Below are positions 8,163 to 15,972 of a stretch of DNA of 57,171 bases, in pieces. Made by a program: the position numbers and the translations under genes. Every line of letters starts with the position of its first letter. Positions within the stretch are counted from its first letter, which is position 1. Below the pieces are notes generated by a model, which saw nothing but the letters and a program-made list of their open reading frames with translations, was not told the DNA's origin and did not search any database. Origin of the DNA: an uncultured Oscillospiraceae bacterium (GTDB taxonomy: Bacteria; Bacillota; Clostridia; Oscillospirales; Oscillospiraceae); the NCBI GenBank assembly GCA_934569045.1, contig CAKTJX010000012.1, forward strand, positions 1 to 57,171, written 5' to 3'.

Positions 8163-8834
8163 ATGGCATATCAAATTTTTCGGTCGGTCACCAACGTGCA
8201 GGGGGCGCTGTTCGATATGGACGGGGTCATCCTGGATTCCGAGGGGCTCTACAGCCGCTTCTGGCAGGAAGCGGCTATCGCCCTGGGCTACCCCATGACC
8301 CGGCAGCAGGCCATGGGCATGCGGGCGCTGAACCGGGATGCCGCCGCCGCCCAGCTGGAGAGCTACTTTGGCCCCGGCATCGACTATATCCAGGTGCGGG
8401 ATAAGCGGATTGAGCTGATGGATGCTTTCGTTGCCGGAAAAGGCATCCCCGCCAAGCCCGGCATCCGGGAGCTGCTGGCGGCGCTGAAGGCGGCAGGCAT
8501 CCCCACCTGCATTGCCACCTCCTCCCCCATTGCCCGGGTCCGGGAATATCTGGAGCCCCTGGGACTGTTCGACCAATTTGACGCTGTTGTCACGGGCTAC
8601 GATGTGCCCCACGGGAAGCCGGAGCCGGATATCTACCTGAAGGCCGCCGAGGTTCTGGGCAAGCACCCGACCCGCTGCATCGCCCTGGAGGATTCCAAGG
8701 CCGGTGTCCTCTCCGCCTTCCGCGCCGGCTGCATGACCATCATGGTCCCGGACCAGGACCAGCCCGACAGCGAGGACCTGACCCGCGTCGCCGCCCTGTG
8801 CGACTCCCTGACGGATGTAATTGGCCTCCTATAA
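8163..8834 (+). CDS. HAD superfamily hydrolase (beta-phosphoglucomutase-like)
   Basis: 223 residues with the complete HAD motif set: nucleophile FDMDGVILDSE at about residue 18, motif II Thr/Ser in CIATSSP, motif III Lys in GKPEPDIY, and motif IV ALEDSKAGVLSA. The helical cap between motifs I and II is of the small C1 type found in beta-phosphoglucomutase and sugar-phosphate phosphatases. Substrate cannot be told from sequence. Start ATG has AGGAGG upstream. It stands alone between two repeat elements. Confidence 0.88.
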   Translation: MAYQIFRSVTNVQGALFDMDGVILDSEGLYSRFWQEAAIALGYPMTRQQAMGMRALNRDAAAAQLESYFGPGIDYIQVRDKRIELMDAFVAGKGIPAKPGIRELLAALKAAGIPTCIATSSPIARVREYLEPLGLFDQFDAVVTGYDVPHGKPEPDIYLKAAEVLGKHPTRCIALEDSKAGVLSAFRAGCMTIMVPDQDQPDSEDLTRVAALCDSLTDVIGLL

Positions 8835-9031
8835 AAAAGGCTTCCCCTGCTGGCAAGGCGAAGCCCTGACTGATGAGGGGCGGCATGCAGAACCAATACG
8901 GAACAGCCCAAGCAGCTATTTCCCTATCTGACGGAACCAAATTGCAAAGGTTCCTCCTCACCGATTCTGCGTACCGCCCCTCATCCGCCCCGCCTTACGG
9001 CGGGCCACCTTCCCCCAGGGGAAGGCATTTT
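8835..9031. repeat. Foldback repeat filling a convergent intergenic gap
   Basis: The ends are imperfect inverted repeats, AAAAGGCTTCCCCTG on the left and CAGGGGAAGGCATTTTT on the right. Inside, GATGAGGGGCGG (8872-8883) pairs exactly with CCGCCCCTCATC (8974-8985), and CCGCC/GGCGG makes a small hairpin at 8990-9004. Both ends look like intrinsic terminators (GC stem plus T tract), one in each direction. The element therefore probably terminates both the HAD gene and the rightmost end of the pseudouridine synthase gene. Confidence 0.65.
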
Positions 9032-9891
9032 TACAATTTGGGAATAGTCAATTCACTTTCCAGCACCATTTCCTCCCCCGTCATCGGATGCACAAATTCC
9101 AGTCTTTTCGCCAACAGCAGCTGGGTTTTCACCCCCAGGCTTTCGGAAAAGGCCATGGATTCCGCTGTTCCGTACTGGGGGTCGCCCACAATCGGGAAGC
9201 CCCTGTAGGCACAGTGGATGCGCAGCTGGTGGGTGCGGCCGGTGACGGGCTCCAGCGCCAGGCGGCAGGTGTGTTCCCCCCGCTCCAGCACCCGGAACCG
9301 GGTCAGGCTGGGCTTGCCATCGGGCCGGACCTCCCGCAGAAGACTGGGCAGGGGCTTCCGGGCAATAGGGGCATCGATCTCCCCCACGTCCGCCTCCGGG
9401 CCGCCGAAGGTCAACGCCTCATAGGTCTTTCGGGGCTTTCCCTCCTGGAGCAGGGCATGGACATGGGCGTTTTTGGCAATGAGCACAATGCCGAAGGTAT
9501 CCCGGTCCAGCCGGGTCAGGGGGTGAAAAGCCCCCTGCTGGCCTGTTTTCCGGTAGTAGCCCTGGACGAGATTGGCCAGGGTTCCCGTGATCCGGTTCCG
9601 GGAGGGGTGAATCAGCATCCCCGCGGGCTTGTCCACCGCCAGAAAATAGGTATCCTCGTAGAGAACCGTCAATGGCCCCTCCTCCGCCGGGTAGTCTGGC
9701 ACGGGCTCCTCCAGAAGCACCGTAATGGTATCTCCGGGGCGGACCTGAAAATTCGTATGGCAGCTGACCCCGTTGACCCGCAGGCCATCGGCCCACTTGA
9801 CTTTGTTCACAAGGCCTGTGGACATCTTCAGCTCGTTTTTCAAAAAGGAAGAAAGCCGCCCCTCCCGCCGGGCCGTCCATGTCAGTTCCAT
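9031..9891 (-). CDS. RluA-family RNA pseudouridine synthase
   Basis: 286 residues. An N-terminal S4-like RNA-binding domain (residues about 10-65) precedes the catalytic domain with VDKPAGMLIHPS, catalytic Asp in LTRLDRDTFG, and GRTHQLRIHCAYRG near the C-terminus. These convert specific uridines in rRNA or tRNA to pseudouridine. In most family members the residues after the catalytic Asp read DTSG; here Phe replaces Ser. I start at ATG 9891 because AGGAGG lies 5 bases upstream. The exact RNA target cannot be assigned. Confidence 0.9.
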   Translation of the reverse strand: MELTWTARREGRLSSFLKNELKMSTGLVNKVKWADGLRVNGVSCHTNFQVRPGDTITVLLEEPVPDYPAEEGPLTVLYEDTYFLAVDKPAGMLIHPSRNRITGTLANLVQGYYRKTGQQGAFHPLTRLDRDTFGIVLIAKNAHVHALLQEGKPRKTYEALTFGGPEADVGEIDAPIARKPLPSLLREVRPDGKPSLTRFRVLERGEHTCRLALEPVTGRTHQLRIHCAYRGFPIVGDPQYGTAESMAFSESLGVKTQLLLAKRLEFVHPMTGEEMVLESELTIPKL

Positions 9892-9911
9892 TGCAACCTC
9901 CTGTAACATTG

Positions 9912-9947
9912 CAAAAAGCCCTGCCGTATTGCTGCGGCAGGGCTTTT
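9912..9947 (-). terminator. Terminator of infC-rpmI-rplT
   Basis: AAAAAGCCCTGCCG and CGGCAGGGCTTTT form a stem immediately after rplT, read leftward. The A tract on the far side gives the RNA U run. Confidence 0.88.
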
Positions 9948-9956
9948 AAAATATCC

Positions 9957-10313
9957 TTAGTTCAGAGCAGCCTTGGCCTTCTCCACAACAGCGGCGAAAG
10001 CGGCGGAGTCCTGAATTGCCATCTCGGACAGGCTCTTGCGGTTCATCTCGATGCCGGCCTTCTTCACACCGTTCATGAAGGTGGAGTAGTTCAGACCATA
10101 GGGCGCCACAGCGGCGCTCAGACGAGCGATCCACATGGTGCGGTAAGCACGCTTCTTCTGCTTGCGGCCCTCGAAAGCGTAGTTGCCGGACTTCATGACA
10201 GCCTGCTTGGCCATCTTGAAGTGCTTGGACTTCGAACCCCAGTAGCCCTTTGCCAGCTTCAGGGTTGCGTTTCTTCTCTTGCGCGTCATCATTGCGCCTT
10301 TAACTCTAGCCAT
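9957..10313 (-). CDS. rplT: 50S ribosomal protein L20
   Basis: 118 residues, full length. L20 is an early assembly protein of the large subunit and, in Firmicutes, the autorepressor of this operon. The start [24 protein letters not shown] has the conserved RVK...RR.K.LK.AKGY pattern, followed by the helical C-terminal domain with [13 protein letters not shown] [10 protein letters not shown] and [18 protein letters not shown]. The gene follows rpmI by 24 bases and has AGGAGG before its ATG. Confidence 0.97.
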   Translation of the reverse strand: MARVKGAMMTRKRRNATLKLAKGYWGSKSKHFKMAKQAVMKSGNYAFEGRKQKKRAYRTMWIARLSAAVAPYGLNYSTFMNGVKKAGIEMNRKSLSEMAIQDSAAFAAVVEKAKAALN

Positions 10314-10337
10314 ATACTATATCCTCCTGTCTAGCCC

Positions 10338-10535
10338 TTATTTGTACGGAATCATCTTCTTGATGGCATCCACATTGGTCACGTCGGCATAAGTGGTGCT
10401 ACGCAGATGACGGGTACGCTTGGTGGTCTTCTTCGTGAGGATGTGGCTCTTATAAGCATGTGCTCTCTTAACCTTACCGGTCTTGGTCAGGTTGAATCTC
10501 TTCTTTGCACCGCTATGGGTTTTCAGCTTGGGCAT
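10338..10535 (-). CDS. rpmI: 50S ribosomal protein L35
   Basis: 65 residues, full length. It opens [20 protein letters not shown] and continues with [17 protein letters not shown], the typical basic L35 pattern. It lies between infC and rplT in the canonical order. Confidence 0.97.
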   Translation of the reverse strand: MPKLKTHSGAKKRFNLTKTGKVKRAHAYKSHILTKKTTKRTRHLRSTTYADVTNVDAIKKMIPYK

Positions 10536-10570
10536 AGGTAGTTCTCCTTCCGTATCTTGTGTAATAATAC

Positions 10571-11089
10571 TTACTTGCTATTCTTGGGGGTCAGGAACAT
10601 CGCCATGAAGCGGCCTTCCAGCTTGGGATTCTTCTCCATGGTCGCCACCTCAGCGCAGGCGTCAGCGAAGTCCATCAGCAGCTTTTCACCCAGGTTGGTA
10701 TGGGCCATTTCCCGTCCGCGGAAGCGAACGCTGACCTTCACCCGGTTGCCGTCTGTCAGGAATTTCTGGGCTGCCTTGACCTTGGTGTTGAGATCGTTGG
10801 TATCAATGCTGGGGCTCATGCGGATCTCCTTGACCTCTACGACCCGCTGATTCTTCTTGGCCTCCTTCTCCCGCTTCTTCTGATCGAAGCAGAATTTGGA
10901 GTAGTCCATGATCTTGCACACGGGGGGAACAGCATTGGGAGAGATCTTTACAAGATCCATACCCTGCTCTTCCGCCATGGCGTTGGCCTGGGCCGCGGAA
11001 ACGATACCCAGCTGGGCGCCGTCCGCACCGATGAGCCGGATCTCTTTGTCCCGGATTTCCTCGTTGAGCTGATGGTCTAACTTTGCGAT
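10571..11089 (-). CDS. infC: Translation initiation factor IF-3 with AUC start codon
   Basis: 172 residues from the chosen start. The N-domain has [17 protein letters not shown] and the C-domain has [14 protein letters not shown] and [17 protein letters not shown]-3 checks start-codon pairing on the 30S subunit. The homologous sequence begins at [10 protein letters not shown]. The codon before it is ATC at 11087-11089, with a perfect GGAGG 8 bases upstream. The nearest upstream GTG (11096-11098) overlaps that GGAGG and has no binding site of its own. Non-AUG starts (AUU, AUC, AUA) on infC are known and let IF-3 repress its own synthesis. Confidence 0.9.
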   Translation of the reverse strand: MAKLDHQLNEEIRDKEIRLIGADGAQLGIVSAAQANAMAEEQGMDLVKISPNAVPPVCKIMDYSKFCFDQKKREKEAKKNQRVVEVKEIRMSPSIDTNDLNTKVKAAQKFLTDGNRVKVSVRFRGREMAHTNLGEKLLMDFADACAEVATMEKNPKLEGRFMAMFLTPKNSK

Positions 11090-11267
11090 GGTAAGCACCT
11101 CCAAAACAAATAACAAAAAAGCGGATGCCAAAGCATCCGCATACCCGCATAAAATTCCCTGGGGGAATAAAGCTTGTATTGAACCGTTTCGCACAGCTTA
11201 CGGTGAGGCGGATGTTCAGCCTTCTTGATTACCCAGGTATTCTACCACAGTGAAAGCCCCTTGTCAA
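11090..11267 (-). promoter_or_regulatory. infC operon promoter and L20-type leader attenuator
   Basis: Promoter on the minus strand: TTGACA (11262-11267), a 17-bp spacer and TAGAAT (11239-11244). The leader of about 140 bases contains pairable segments and ends in a terminator: GCGGATGC-TTTG-GCATCCGC followed by TTTTTT, at about 11113-11138. This lies just ahead of the infC ribosome binding site. Firmicutes infC-rpmI-rplT leaders use such a terminator under control of L20; I infer the same here from position and structure and have not matched the L20 pseudoknot base by base. Confidence 0.75.
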
Positions 11268-11342
11268 GGATTTTTTGAAGATATCTTTGCTTTGGAAATG
11301 GAATACTTTTCCCGGTACAAGGGGATGCTTTCTTTGCCTCAT

Positions 11343-12065
11343 CTAGCCCACAATGGTGCCCGGGCGGTTTTCCAGGGCGGAAAGGACCTCCAGCCGGATT
11401 TCCTTGTCCCGTGCCAGCTCCACGGAGCGTTCGTGGAGCACCTGGGCCCCCTGGCGCACCAGGCTCAGCATCCGGGCGTAGTCGATGCGGTCATATTTCC
11501 GGGCATCCGCGAAGCGCCGGGGGTCCCGGTCATAGACCCCGTCCACGTCCGTATAGATCTGGCATTTGTCCGCCCCCAGAGCCGCCGCCAGGGCAACCGC
11601 CGTGGTATCGGACCCGCCCCGGCCCAGGGTTGTGATCCGCCCCTCCGGAGACAGTCCCTGAAAGCCCGCCACAATGACGATCCTCCCCTTTTCCAGCTGG
11701 GCCCGGACGGGCTCCGGGTCCACCTCCAGAATCCGGGCATTGCCGAACACATCATCCGTATGGATTCCTGACTGCCAGCCCGTCATGCTGACGGCGCTGT
11801 AGCCCAGGGCCCCGATGGCCATGGCCATGAGGGCGGCGGACATCTGCTCCCCGGCGGCCAGGTAGGCATCCATCTCCTGCCGGGAAGGCCTGGGATTGAC
11901 CTGGGCCGCCCGGGCGATCATCTCATCTGTAGTATCCCCCTGGGCGGAGACCACCGCCGCCACCTGATTTCCCTGCCGGGACAGCAGCGTCAGCGTCCGG
12001 GCCGCCCGGAGGATCAGCTCCCCATTCTGTAGAGAGGTCCCGCCGTATTTCTGAACGATCAACAT
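11343..12065 (-). CDS. lysC: Aspartokinase catalytic domain without ACT domains
   Basis: 240 residues. It begins MLIVQKYGGTSL, the aspartokinase version of the amino-acid-kinase opening, and has TDDVFGNARI, GFQGLSPEGRITTLGRGGSDTTA and TDVDGVYDRDPR. It stops after ENRPGTIVG, the very end of the catalytic domain. Full aspartokinases run on for about 160 residues with two ACT domains that bind lysine or threonine; nothing resembling them follows the stop. Start ATG has GGGGTG upstream. It would phosphorylate aspartate, the first step to Lys, Thr, Met and diaminopimelate, or a related substrate. A separate ACT protein is encoded just upstream. Confidence 0.78.
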   Translation of the reverse strand: MLIVQKYGGTSLQNGELILRAARTLTLLSRQGNQVAAVVSAQGDTTDEMIARAAQVNPRPSRQEMDAYLAAGEQMSAALMAMAIGALGYSAVSMTGWQSGIHTDDVFGNARILEVDPEPVRAQLEKGRIVIVAGFQGLSPEGRITTLGRGGSDTTAVALAAALGADKCQIYTDVDGVYDRDPRRFADARKYDRIDYARMLSLVRQGAQVLHERSVELARDKEIRLEVLSALENRPGTIVG

Positions 12066-12140
12066 GAACATCACCCCGGTAATGGAAAAACATTTTCTGT
12101 TCACTGTCAGGATATGGGGTTTTCCGGCAAAATGTGCAGC

Positions 12141-12170
12141 AAAAAAGGCCGCCCCCTGAGGGAACAGCCC
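12141..12170 (-). terminator. Terminator between ACT protein and aspartokinase genes
   Basis: Read leftward, GGGCTGTTCCC and GGGGGCGGCC pair (with three G-U pairs) around a TCA loop, followed by TTTTTT. It lies 11 bases past the ACT gene stop, so the aspartokinase gene behind it may be partly separate. Confidence 0.6.
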
Positions 12171-12180
12171 AATTCGCTTC

Positions 12181-12621
12181 TCAACCGGCCAGAACCTCTG
12201 CCTTGACCACCTCATTGGCGGCGTTCAGCTTCTGGATCAGCTCCTCCAGCGGCAGGTTCAGCTCCATGGTCTCCGCGGAGATGGTGACCACGGCGGTGCC
12301 GTTGGTGGGGACAATAGAATTGATGGTGATGATATTGGCCTTGGCATCCGCGAAGATCAGCAGGATATCCGACAGCACACCGGGGCCGTCATGCAGCAGC
12401 AGCTGGAAGGTTACGATGCGGCCCGTCATCATATTCTGAAAGGGCATCACCGCGTCCCGGTACTTATAAAACGCGCTGCGGCTGATATCGGTCATGCGGG
12501 TGGCCTCGTTGACGGTGGTGGCCTCTCCGGTAGAAAGCAGCCGCTTGGTCTCCGCCACCTTCAGAAACACCTCCGGCAGTGCGGACGCTTCGACAATGTA
12601 ATATTGGGGTTTGTTGGACAT
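12181..12621 (-). CDS. ACT domain-containing protein (PheB-like)
   Basis: 146 residues. An N-terminal segment with a likely helix-turn-helix (residues about 20-55, containing NEATRMTDISRSAFYKYRD) precedes an ACT domain (FQLLLHDGPGVLSDILLIFA onward, through TINSIVPTNGTAVVTIS). This is the ACT/YkfA-PheB type found beside aspartate-family or aromatic amino acid genes. It is presumed to be a ligand-responsive regulator. I start at ATG 12621, which has AGGAGG seven bases upstream. The neighbour is an aspartokinase lacking its own ACT domains. Confidence 0.82.
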   Translation of the reverse strand: MSNKPQYYIVEASALPEVFLKVAETKRLLSTGEATTVNEATRMTDISRSAFYKYRDAVMPFQNMMTGRIVTFQLLLHDGPGVLSDILLIFADAKANIITINSIVPTNGTAVVTISAETMELNLPLEELIQKLNAANEVVKAEVLAG

Positions 12622-12769
12622 AGCAGCCTCCTGTAAAAGTGCGCCGCATCCGGCGCACAACTGTTCATGTATCGGTTACATTGTAGCATAGTTTCCCAAA
12701 AAAGCAAGCAAAAAGAATTTTCTTTTTTTCTTTTCCAAAAGTCCCTGTTTTTCCCGAAAGGAGAAGTCT

Positions 12770-13804
12770 ATGAAGCCCGCGACGAAAAAATTTCTTTCCT
12801 TTTTCTGGACGCTGCTGAGCCTGTGGCTTTTTGCCCGGCTGCTGCTGCCCTTTCTGCTGCCCTTCCTGCTGGGAACGGCCCTGGCCCTGGCCTCGGAGCG
12901 GGCGGTGTGCTTCCTGACGGACCGGGGAAAGCTGCCCCGGGCGCTGGCGGCGGGAGTCGGTGTCACCGCGTCGCTGACAGGGCTGCTGGCCATTGCCGCA
13001 CTGGTGCTGGCGCTGCTCATGCGGCAGCTGGCGGGGCTGAAGAGCTGGCTCCCCTGGCTGACCCAGACTGTGACCCAGGGGGCAGGACTGCTGCAGCGGT
13101 GGCTCTTAGGTCTTGGCACCCACCTGCCCCCCGCCCTGTGGGAGGGCTACCGGCAGAGTCTGGCGGAGCTCTTTTCCGGCGGCACCGCGCTGCTGGAAAA
13201 GCTCAGCGGCTACGCCCTGGGCACCGCCGGGGCCGTCATTACCGGGCTGCCGGACAAGGCCGTTTCCATCGGCACGGGGCTTCTGTCCGCCTTTCTCATC
13301 TCCGCCCGGCTGCCACAAATCCGCGCGCTTCTGCTCCAGCGGATGCCCCGGGAGAAGCTGGCGCACTGGATCGAGCGGTTCCAGAGCCTGTTTCACGGGC
13401 TCTCCGCCTGGTTTTCCTCCCAGTGCAAGCTGGCAGCCATCACCTTTGGGGTGCTGCTGGTGGGCTTTTTGCTCCTGCGGGTCCGCCGTGCGCCGCTGAT
13501 CGCGCTGCTTGTCAGTCTTGTGGACGCGCTGCCGGTGCTGGGCACCGGCACTGTGCTGCTGCCCTGGAGCCTCATCTGCCTGCTCTCCGGCGACGGCGGG
13601 CGGGCGCTGGGGCTTGCGGGGCTGTACCTGACTGCCGCCCTGCTGCGCTCCGCCCTGGAGCCCCGGATTCTGGGCCGCCGCCTGGGACTGGACCCCCTCG
13701 CCACCCTCATTGCCATGTACTGCGGCTTCCGGCTGTGGGGGCTCACCGGGATGCTCCTGCTGCCCCTGCTGACTGCCAGCGCCATGGAGATGACGAAAAG
13801 CTGA
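12770..13804 (+). CDS. YtvI/AI-2E-family membrane permease
   Basis: 344 residues with about eight hydrophobic segments: FFWTLLSLWLFARLLLPFLL near the N-terminus, helices around residues 60-85, and a C-terminal bundle from about 215. The arrangement with SARLPQIRALLLQRMP and ALPVLGTGTVLLPWSLI is typical of the AI-2E/YtvI family; YtvI members are linked to sporulation. The transported substrate is unknown. Start ATG is set by GAAAGGAGAAG. It is divergent from the ACT protein gene. Confidence 0.85.
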   Translation: MKPATKKFLSFFWTLLSLWLFARLLLPFLLPFLLGTALALASERAVCFLTDRGKLPRALAAGVGVTASLTGLLAIAALVLALLMRQLAGLKSWLPWLTQTVTQGAGLLQRWLLGLGTHLPPALWEGYRQSLAELFSGGTALLEKLSGYALGTAGAVITGLPDKAVSIGTGLLSAFLISARLPQIRALLLQRMPREKLAHWIERFQSLFHGLSAWFSSQCKLAAITFGVLLVGFLLLRVRRAPLIALLVSLVDALPVLGTGTVLLPWSLICLLSGDGGRALGLAGLYLTAALLRSALEPRILGRRLGLDPLATLIAMYCGFRLWGLTGMLLLPLLTASAMEMTKS

Positions 13805-13855
13805 GAAAACGGGCCCTTTTCGTGCCGGATTCCACATTTCTTTACAACTGCCCTA

Positions 13856-13884
13856 TTGTGTATTGTTCTCTTTTTTGCTATAAT
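13856..13884 (+). promoter_or_regulatory. Sigma-A promoter of recJ-rel
   Basis: TTGTGT (13856-13861), a 17-bp spacer and TATAAT (13879-13884). The predicted transcript begins near 13891, only about 16 bases before the recJ start, so the leader is very short. Confidence 0.7.
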
Positions 13885-13906
13885 AAGGAGAAAATGTTTC
13901 AATTGG

Positions 13907-15967
13907 ATGTGTGTGGCTGTGAAATATGGAATCTGGAAATGTGCTCAGCCCGGCGCTCAGGATGTAAATGCCCTGGTCGGAGGCGGCTTCTCGCCGTTGG
14001 CGGCCATGGTGCTGGCTGGGCGGGGCATGAAGAGCCCGGAAAAAGCGAAGGAATTTTTGCGCTGTGACGGTCCCCTGCCGGACCCTTACCGCCTGACGGA
14101 TATGGACAAGGCCGTCAGCCGGGTGCGGCAGGCCCTGGAACGAAAGGAAAAAATCGCCGTCTTTGGCGACTATGACGTGGACGGCATCACCGCCACCTGC
14201 CTGCTGACAGACTTTCTGCGCGGGCAGGGTGCGGACTGCCTGTGCTACATCCCCGGGCGGCTGGAGGAGGGCTACGGCCTGAACCCCATTGCCCTGCGGC
14301 AGCTTTGCGCGGAGCAGGTAAAGCTGATCATCACCGTGGACTGCGGCATCACCGCCGTGGAAGAGGCGGCGCTGTGCCGGGAGCTGGGGATGGATCTGGT
14401 GATCACGGATCACCATGAATGCAAGGAGCAGCTGCCGGAGGCGGCAGCCATTGTGGACCCCCACCGGTCCGATGACGGCTATCCCCACCAAAACCTCTCC
14501 GGCGTGGCCGTGGCCTTCAAGCTGGCCTGTGCCCTGTTTGGGGACGCGGAACGGGTTCTGGAGGAATACGCCGACATGGTCTGCCTCGGCACCGTGGCCG
14601 ACGTGATCCCCCTGGTGGACGAGAACCGGGTCTTTGTGTCCCGGGGCCTGGAGGCCCTGCGGCAGACCCGCCGCCCGGGGCTGGCCGCCCTGATGGCGGA
14701 ATGCGGCTGCGCCCAGGGGGACATCACCGCCTCCACCATCGGCTATATGCTGGCCCCCCGGATCAACGCCGCCGGGCGCATGGGCCAGGTAGACGTGGCG
14801 GTAGACCTGTTTTTGACCACAGATGCCGACCGGGCCCGCATGGATGCCGCCCAGCTGTGTGAGCTGAACCGGCAGCGGCAGCAGATTGAGTCGGAAATTT
14901 ACCGGCAGGCCATTGCCATGCTCCCGGAGGGTGCCCCTCCGGAGGCCATTGTCCTGGCGGACGAAAGCTGGCACCAGGGCGTTGTAGGCATCGTGGCCAG
15001 CCGCATTGCGGAGGAATTCGCCTGTCCCGCCTTCCTGATCTGTCTGGACGGGGACCACGGCAAGGCCAGCTCCCGGAGCCACGGCGGCTTTAACCTCTTC
15101 GCCTCCCTGCGGGAGCTCTCGCCCCTGCTGGAGAGCTACGGCGGCCATGAACTGGCGGCGGGCTTTACCATCCGCCGGGAGAACATCCCGGAATTCCGCC
15201 GCCGGATCTGTGCCATGGCGGCCGACTTCTACGCCGACGGCACCCATTTAAGCGAGCTGGAGCTGGATTGCGCCGTGCCCCCGGAGATGCTGACCATCCC
15301 CGAAATTGAGAGCTTGCAGGTATTGGAGCCCTGCGGCAGCGGCTGCCCCAAGCCCGTGCTGATGATGACCGGCCTCACCGTAGACCGGATGCAGCAGGTG
15401 GGCAGCGGACGGCATATGCGCCTGCGCCTGCGCAAAGGCCGCTGTGCCCTGAACGCCATCTTCTTCTCCGCCGATCCCGTGTCCGCGGGCATTGCCCCCG
15501 GCGATCTGGTGGATGTGGCCTTCCACCCCCAGATCAACGAATTCCGGGGGGAGCGCAGCGTGCAGATGAATGTGGTGGATATCCGCCCCAGCTGCGCGGC
15601 CCCCTGCCCCGTAACCCTAGCCCGCTACCGTGCCCTGCGTTCCGGGACCATCAGCCCCCAGGACGCGGCCATGCTCCTGCCGGACCGGGCCACCCTGGGC
15701 AGCGTCTGGCGGTGCCTCGCCGCCGTCCCCGGCGGCAGCATTCAGGAGAGCCCCCTGTGCCTGTGCCGGAAGATTGTCCGCCGCACCGGCAGCGAAATGA
15801 GTCTGGAGACCCTGCTGACCTGCCTGGATATTTTCCGGGATGTGGGCCTGCTGGATGTGAAGCGGGTGCACCTGTCCCTTTCCATCCGCCTGACCCCCGG
15901 CACCCAGAAGGCAGATCTGACAAAAAGCGAAACCATGCAGGCCCTTCTGCGTGGGAAAGAGAGTTGA
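13907..15967 (+). CDS. recJ: Single-stranded-DNA-specific exonuclease RecJ
   Basis: About 686 residues. RecJ is a 5'-3' exonuclease in recombination and mismatch repair. DHH phosphoesterase motifs are present: FGDYDVDGITATCLL near residue 87, DCGITA, DHHEC near 168, and in the DHHA1 part SRSHGGFNL and ESYGGHELAAGF. An OB-like domain and a C-terminal RecJ domain follow. The start is uncertain: ATG 13907 or GTG 13919, which gives the family-like MKYGIW. An ATG at 13894 with the better AAGGAG site is out of frame. It is 5 bases ahead of rel. Confidence 0.92.
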   Translation: MCVAVKYGIWKCAQPGAQDVNALVGGGFSPLAAMVLAGRGMKSPEKAKEFLRCDGPLPDPYRLTDMDKAVSRVRQALERKEKIAVFGDYDVDGITATCLLTDFLRGQGADCLCYIPGRLEEGYGLNPIALRQLCAEQVKLIITVDCGITAVEEAALCRELGMDLVITDHHECKEQLPEAAAIVDPHRSDDGYPHQNLSGVAVAFKLACALFGDAERVLEEYADMVCLGTVADVIPLVDENRVFVSRGLEALRQTRRPGLAALMAECGCAQGDITASTIGYMLAPRINAAGRMGQVDVAVDLFLTTDADRARMDAAQLCELNRQRQQIESEIYRQAIAMLPEGAPPEAIVLADESWHQGVVGIVASRIAEEFACPAFLICLDGDHGKASSRSHGGFNLFASLRELSPLLESYGGHELAAGFTIRRENIPEFRRRICAMAADFYADGTHLSELELDCAVPPEMLTIPEIESLQVLEPCGSGCPKPVLMMTGLTVDRMQQVGSGRHMRLRLRKGRCALNAIFFSADPVSAGIAPGDLVDVAFHPQINEFRGERSVQMNVVDIRPSCAAPCPVTLARYRALRSGTISPQDAAMLLPDRATLGSVWRCLAAVPGGSIQESPLCLCRKIVRRTGSEMSLETLLTCLDIFRDVGLLDVKRVHLSLSIRLTPGTQKADLTKSETMQALLRGKES

Positions 15968-15972
15968 AATAT

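Noticed and set aside
11090..11194. N-terminal extension of IF-3 beginning in the leader
   Set aside because: The extension is encoded by the attenuator stem, lacks a binding site and has no counterpart in the family.
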